From: Planctomycetota bacterium
Lineage (GTDB): Bacteria > Planctomycetota > Brocadiia > SM23-32
Assembly (NCBI GenBank): GCA_018334735.1
Contig: JAGXLK010000241.1
Location: 1-5,221 of the forward strand
Direction: 5' to 3'
Length of the DNA: 5,221 nt
Made by a program: the position numbers and the translations under genes
The notes under the pieces: model-generated
What the model saw: only the letters and a program-made list of their open reading frames with translations
What the model was told of the DNA's origin: nothing
Database searches by the model: none
Part shown: positions 5,136 to 5,221 of the stretch, in pieces
How the letters are laid out: each line of letters starts with the position of its first letter
Numbering within the stretch: position 1 is the first letter of the stretch

Positions 5136-5221
5136 TCGGGGGCGGCTCCCGGCAATTCTTTCACCAGGGTCACTTCATTACCGCGCTCGTTGTAAGTTAC
5201 ACCATCAACGAATTCCTGGCT
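5132..5221 (-). CDS. C-terminal end of a gene entering from the right edge; RsbW-like ATP-binding protein suspected
   Basis: The frame upstream of the kinase is open from the window edge to a TGA at 5134-5132 and gives 29 residues: SQEFVDGVTYNERGN, then EVTLVKELPGAAPE. The core FVDGVTYNERGNEVTLVK resembles the last strands of RsbW/SpoIIAB-type serine kinases (HATPase_c domain), which often end in a pattern like MDEVxYxxxGNxVxLVK. Those proteins bind and inhibit sigma factors or phosphorylate anti-sigma antagonists. The N, G1 and G2 boxes that would prove it lie outside the window. The 4-base ATGA overlap with the sugar kinase shows that both are one transcript. That this is a real coding end is fairly sure; the RsbW identity is inferred from a short tail. 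Confidence 0.55.
   Translation of the reverse strand, partial: SQEFVDGVTYNERGNEVTLVKELPGAAPE

Noticed and set aside
1..5221. tRNA, rRNA, transposase genes, phage genes or a defence system
   Set aside because: No cloverleaf, rRNA-like segment, transposase or integrase motif, nuclease or toxin-antitoxin pair could be recognised on either strand.

Overview
The window looks like chromosomal DNA of a Gram-negative bacterium of the PVC group (Lentisphaerota, Planctomycetota, Kiritimatiellota or Verrucomicrobiota). The main clue is a stand-alone pseudopilin-like protein at 1908-2747. It has the [19 protein letters not shown] leader, an ARxAAR stretch, a C..NLKQ motif and a late DGH motif, a protein type these phyla carry in many scattered copies. 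The phylum is an inference; there is no rRNA or other marker here.

Layout. Positions 1-913 hold no convincing gene. This stretch is crowded with short GC-rich palindromes and degraded repeats. The clearest part is a run of four 19-20 nt hairpins at 502-726, each with a 7-bp stem and a 5-nt loop, spaced 65-73 bases apart. A good sigma70-type promoter (824-852) then leads into a 322-residue Gfo/Idh/MocA-family NAD(P)-dependent oxidoreductase (914-1882, +). Convergent to it, 25 bases away, is the pseudopilin gene (1908-2747, -), with a strong Shine-Dalgarno and its own promoter candidate. A 330-base divergent intergenic region (2748-3077) separates it from a 368-residue protein with the creatinase/M24 aminopeptidase fold (3078-4184, +). 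That protein appears to have lost most of the metal-binding residues. Convergent to it after 18 bases is a 1-phosphofructokinase-type sugar-phosphate kinase (4203-5135, -). Its start codon overlaps by 4 bases (ATGA) the stop of a gene that enters from the right edge; the visible 29 residues resemble the C-terminal end of an RsbW-type anti-sigma kinase/ATPase.

How the genes work together. All but the last pair are single genes facing alternately, so this is not one operon. The only clear co-transcribed unit is the edge gene plus the sugar-phosphate kinase, which are probably translationally coupled. The oxidoreductase and the kinase both suggest carbohydrate metabolism, but no common pathway can be read from the window. 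The parts most worth a second look are the hairpin-rich gene-free block on the left, the M24-fold protein with a degenerate active site, and the putative RsbW-kinase coupling on the right.
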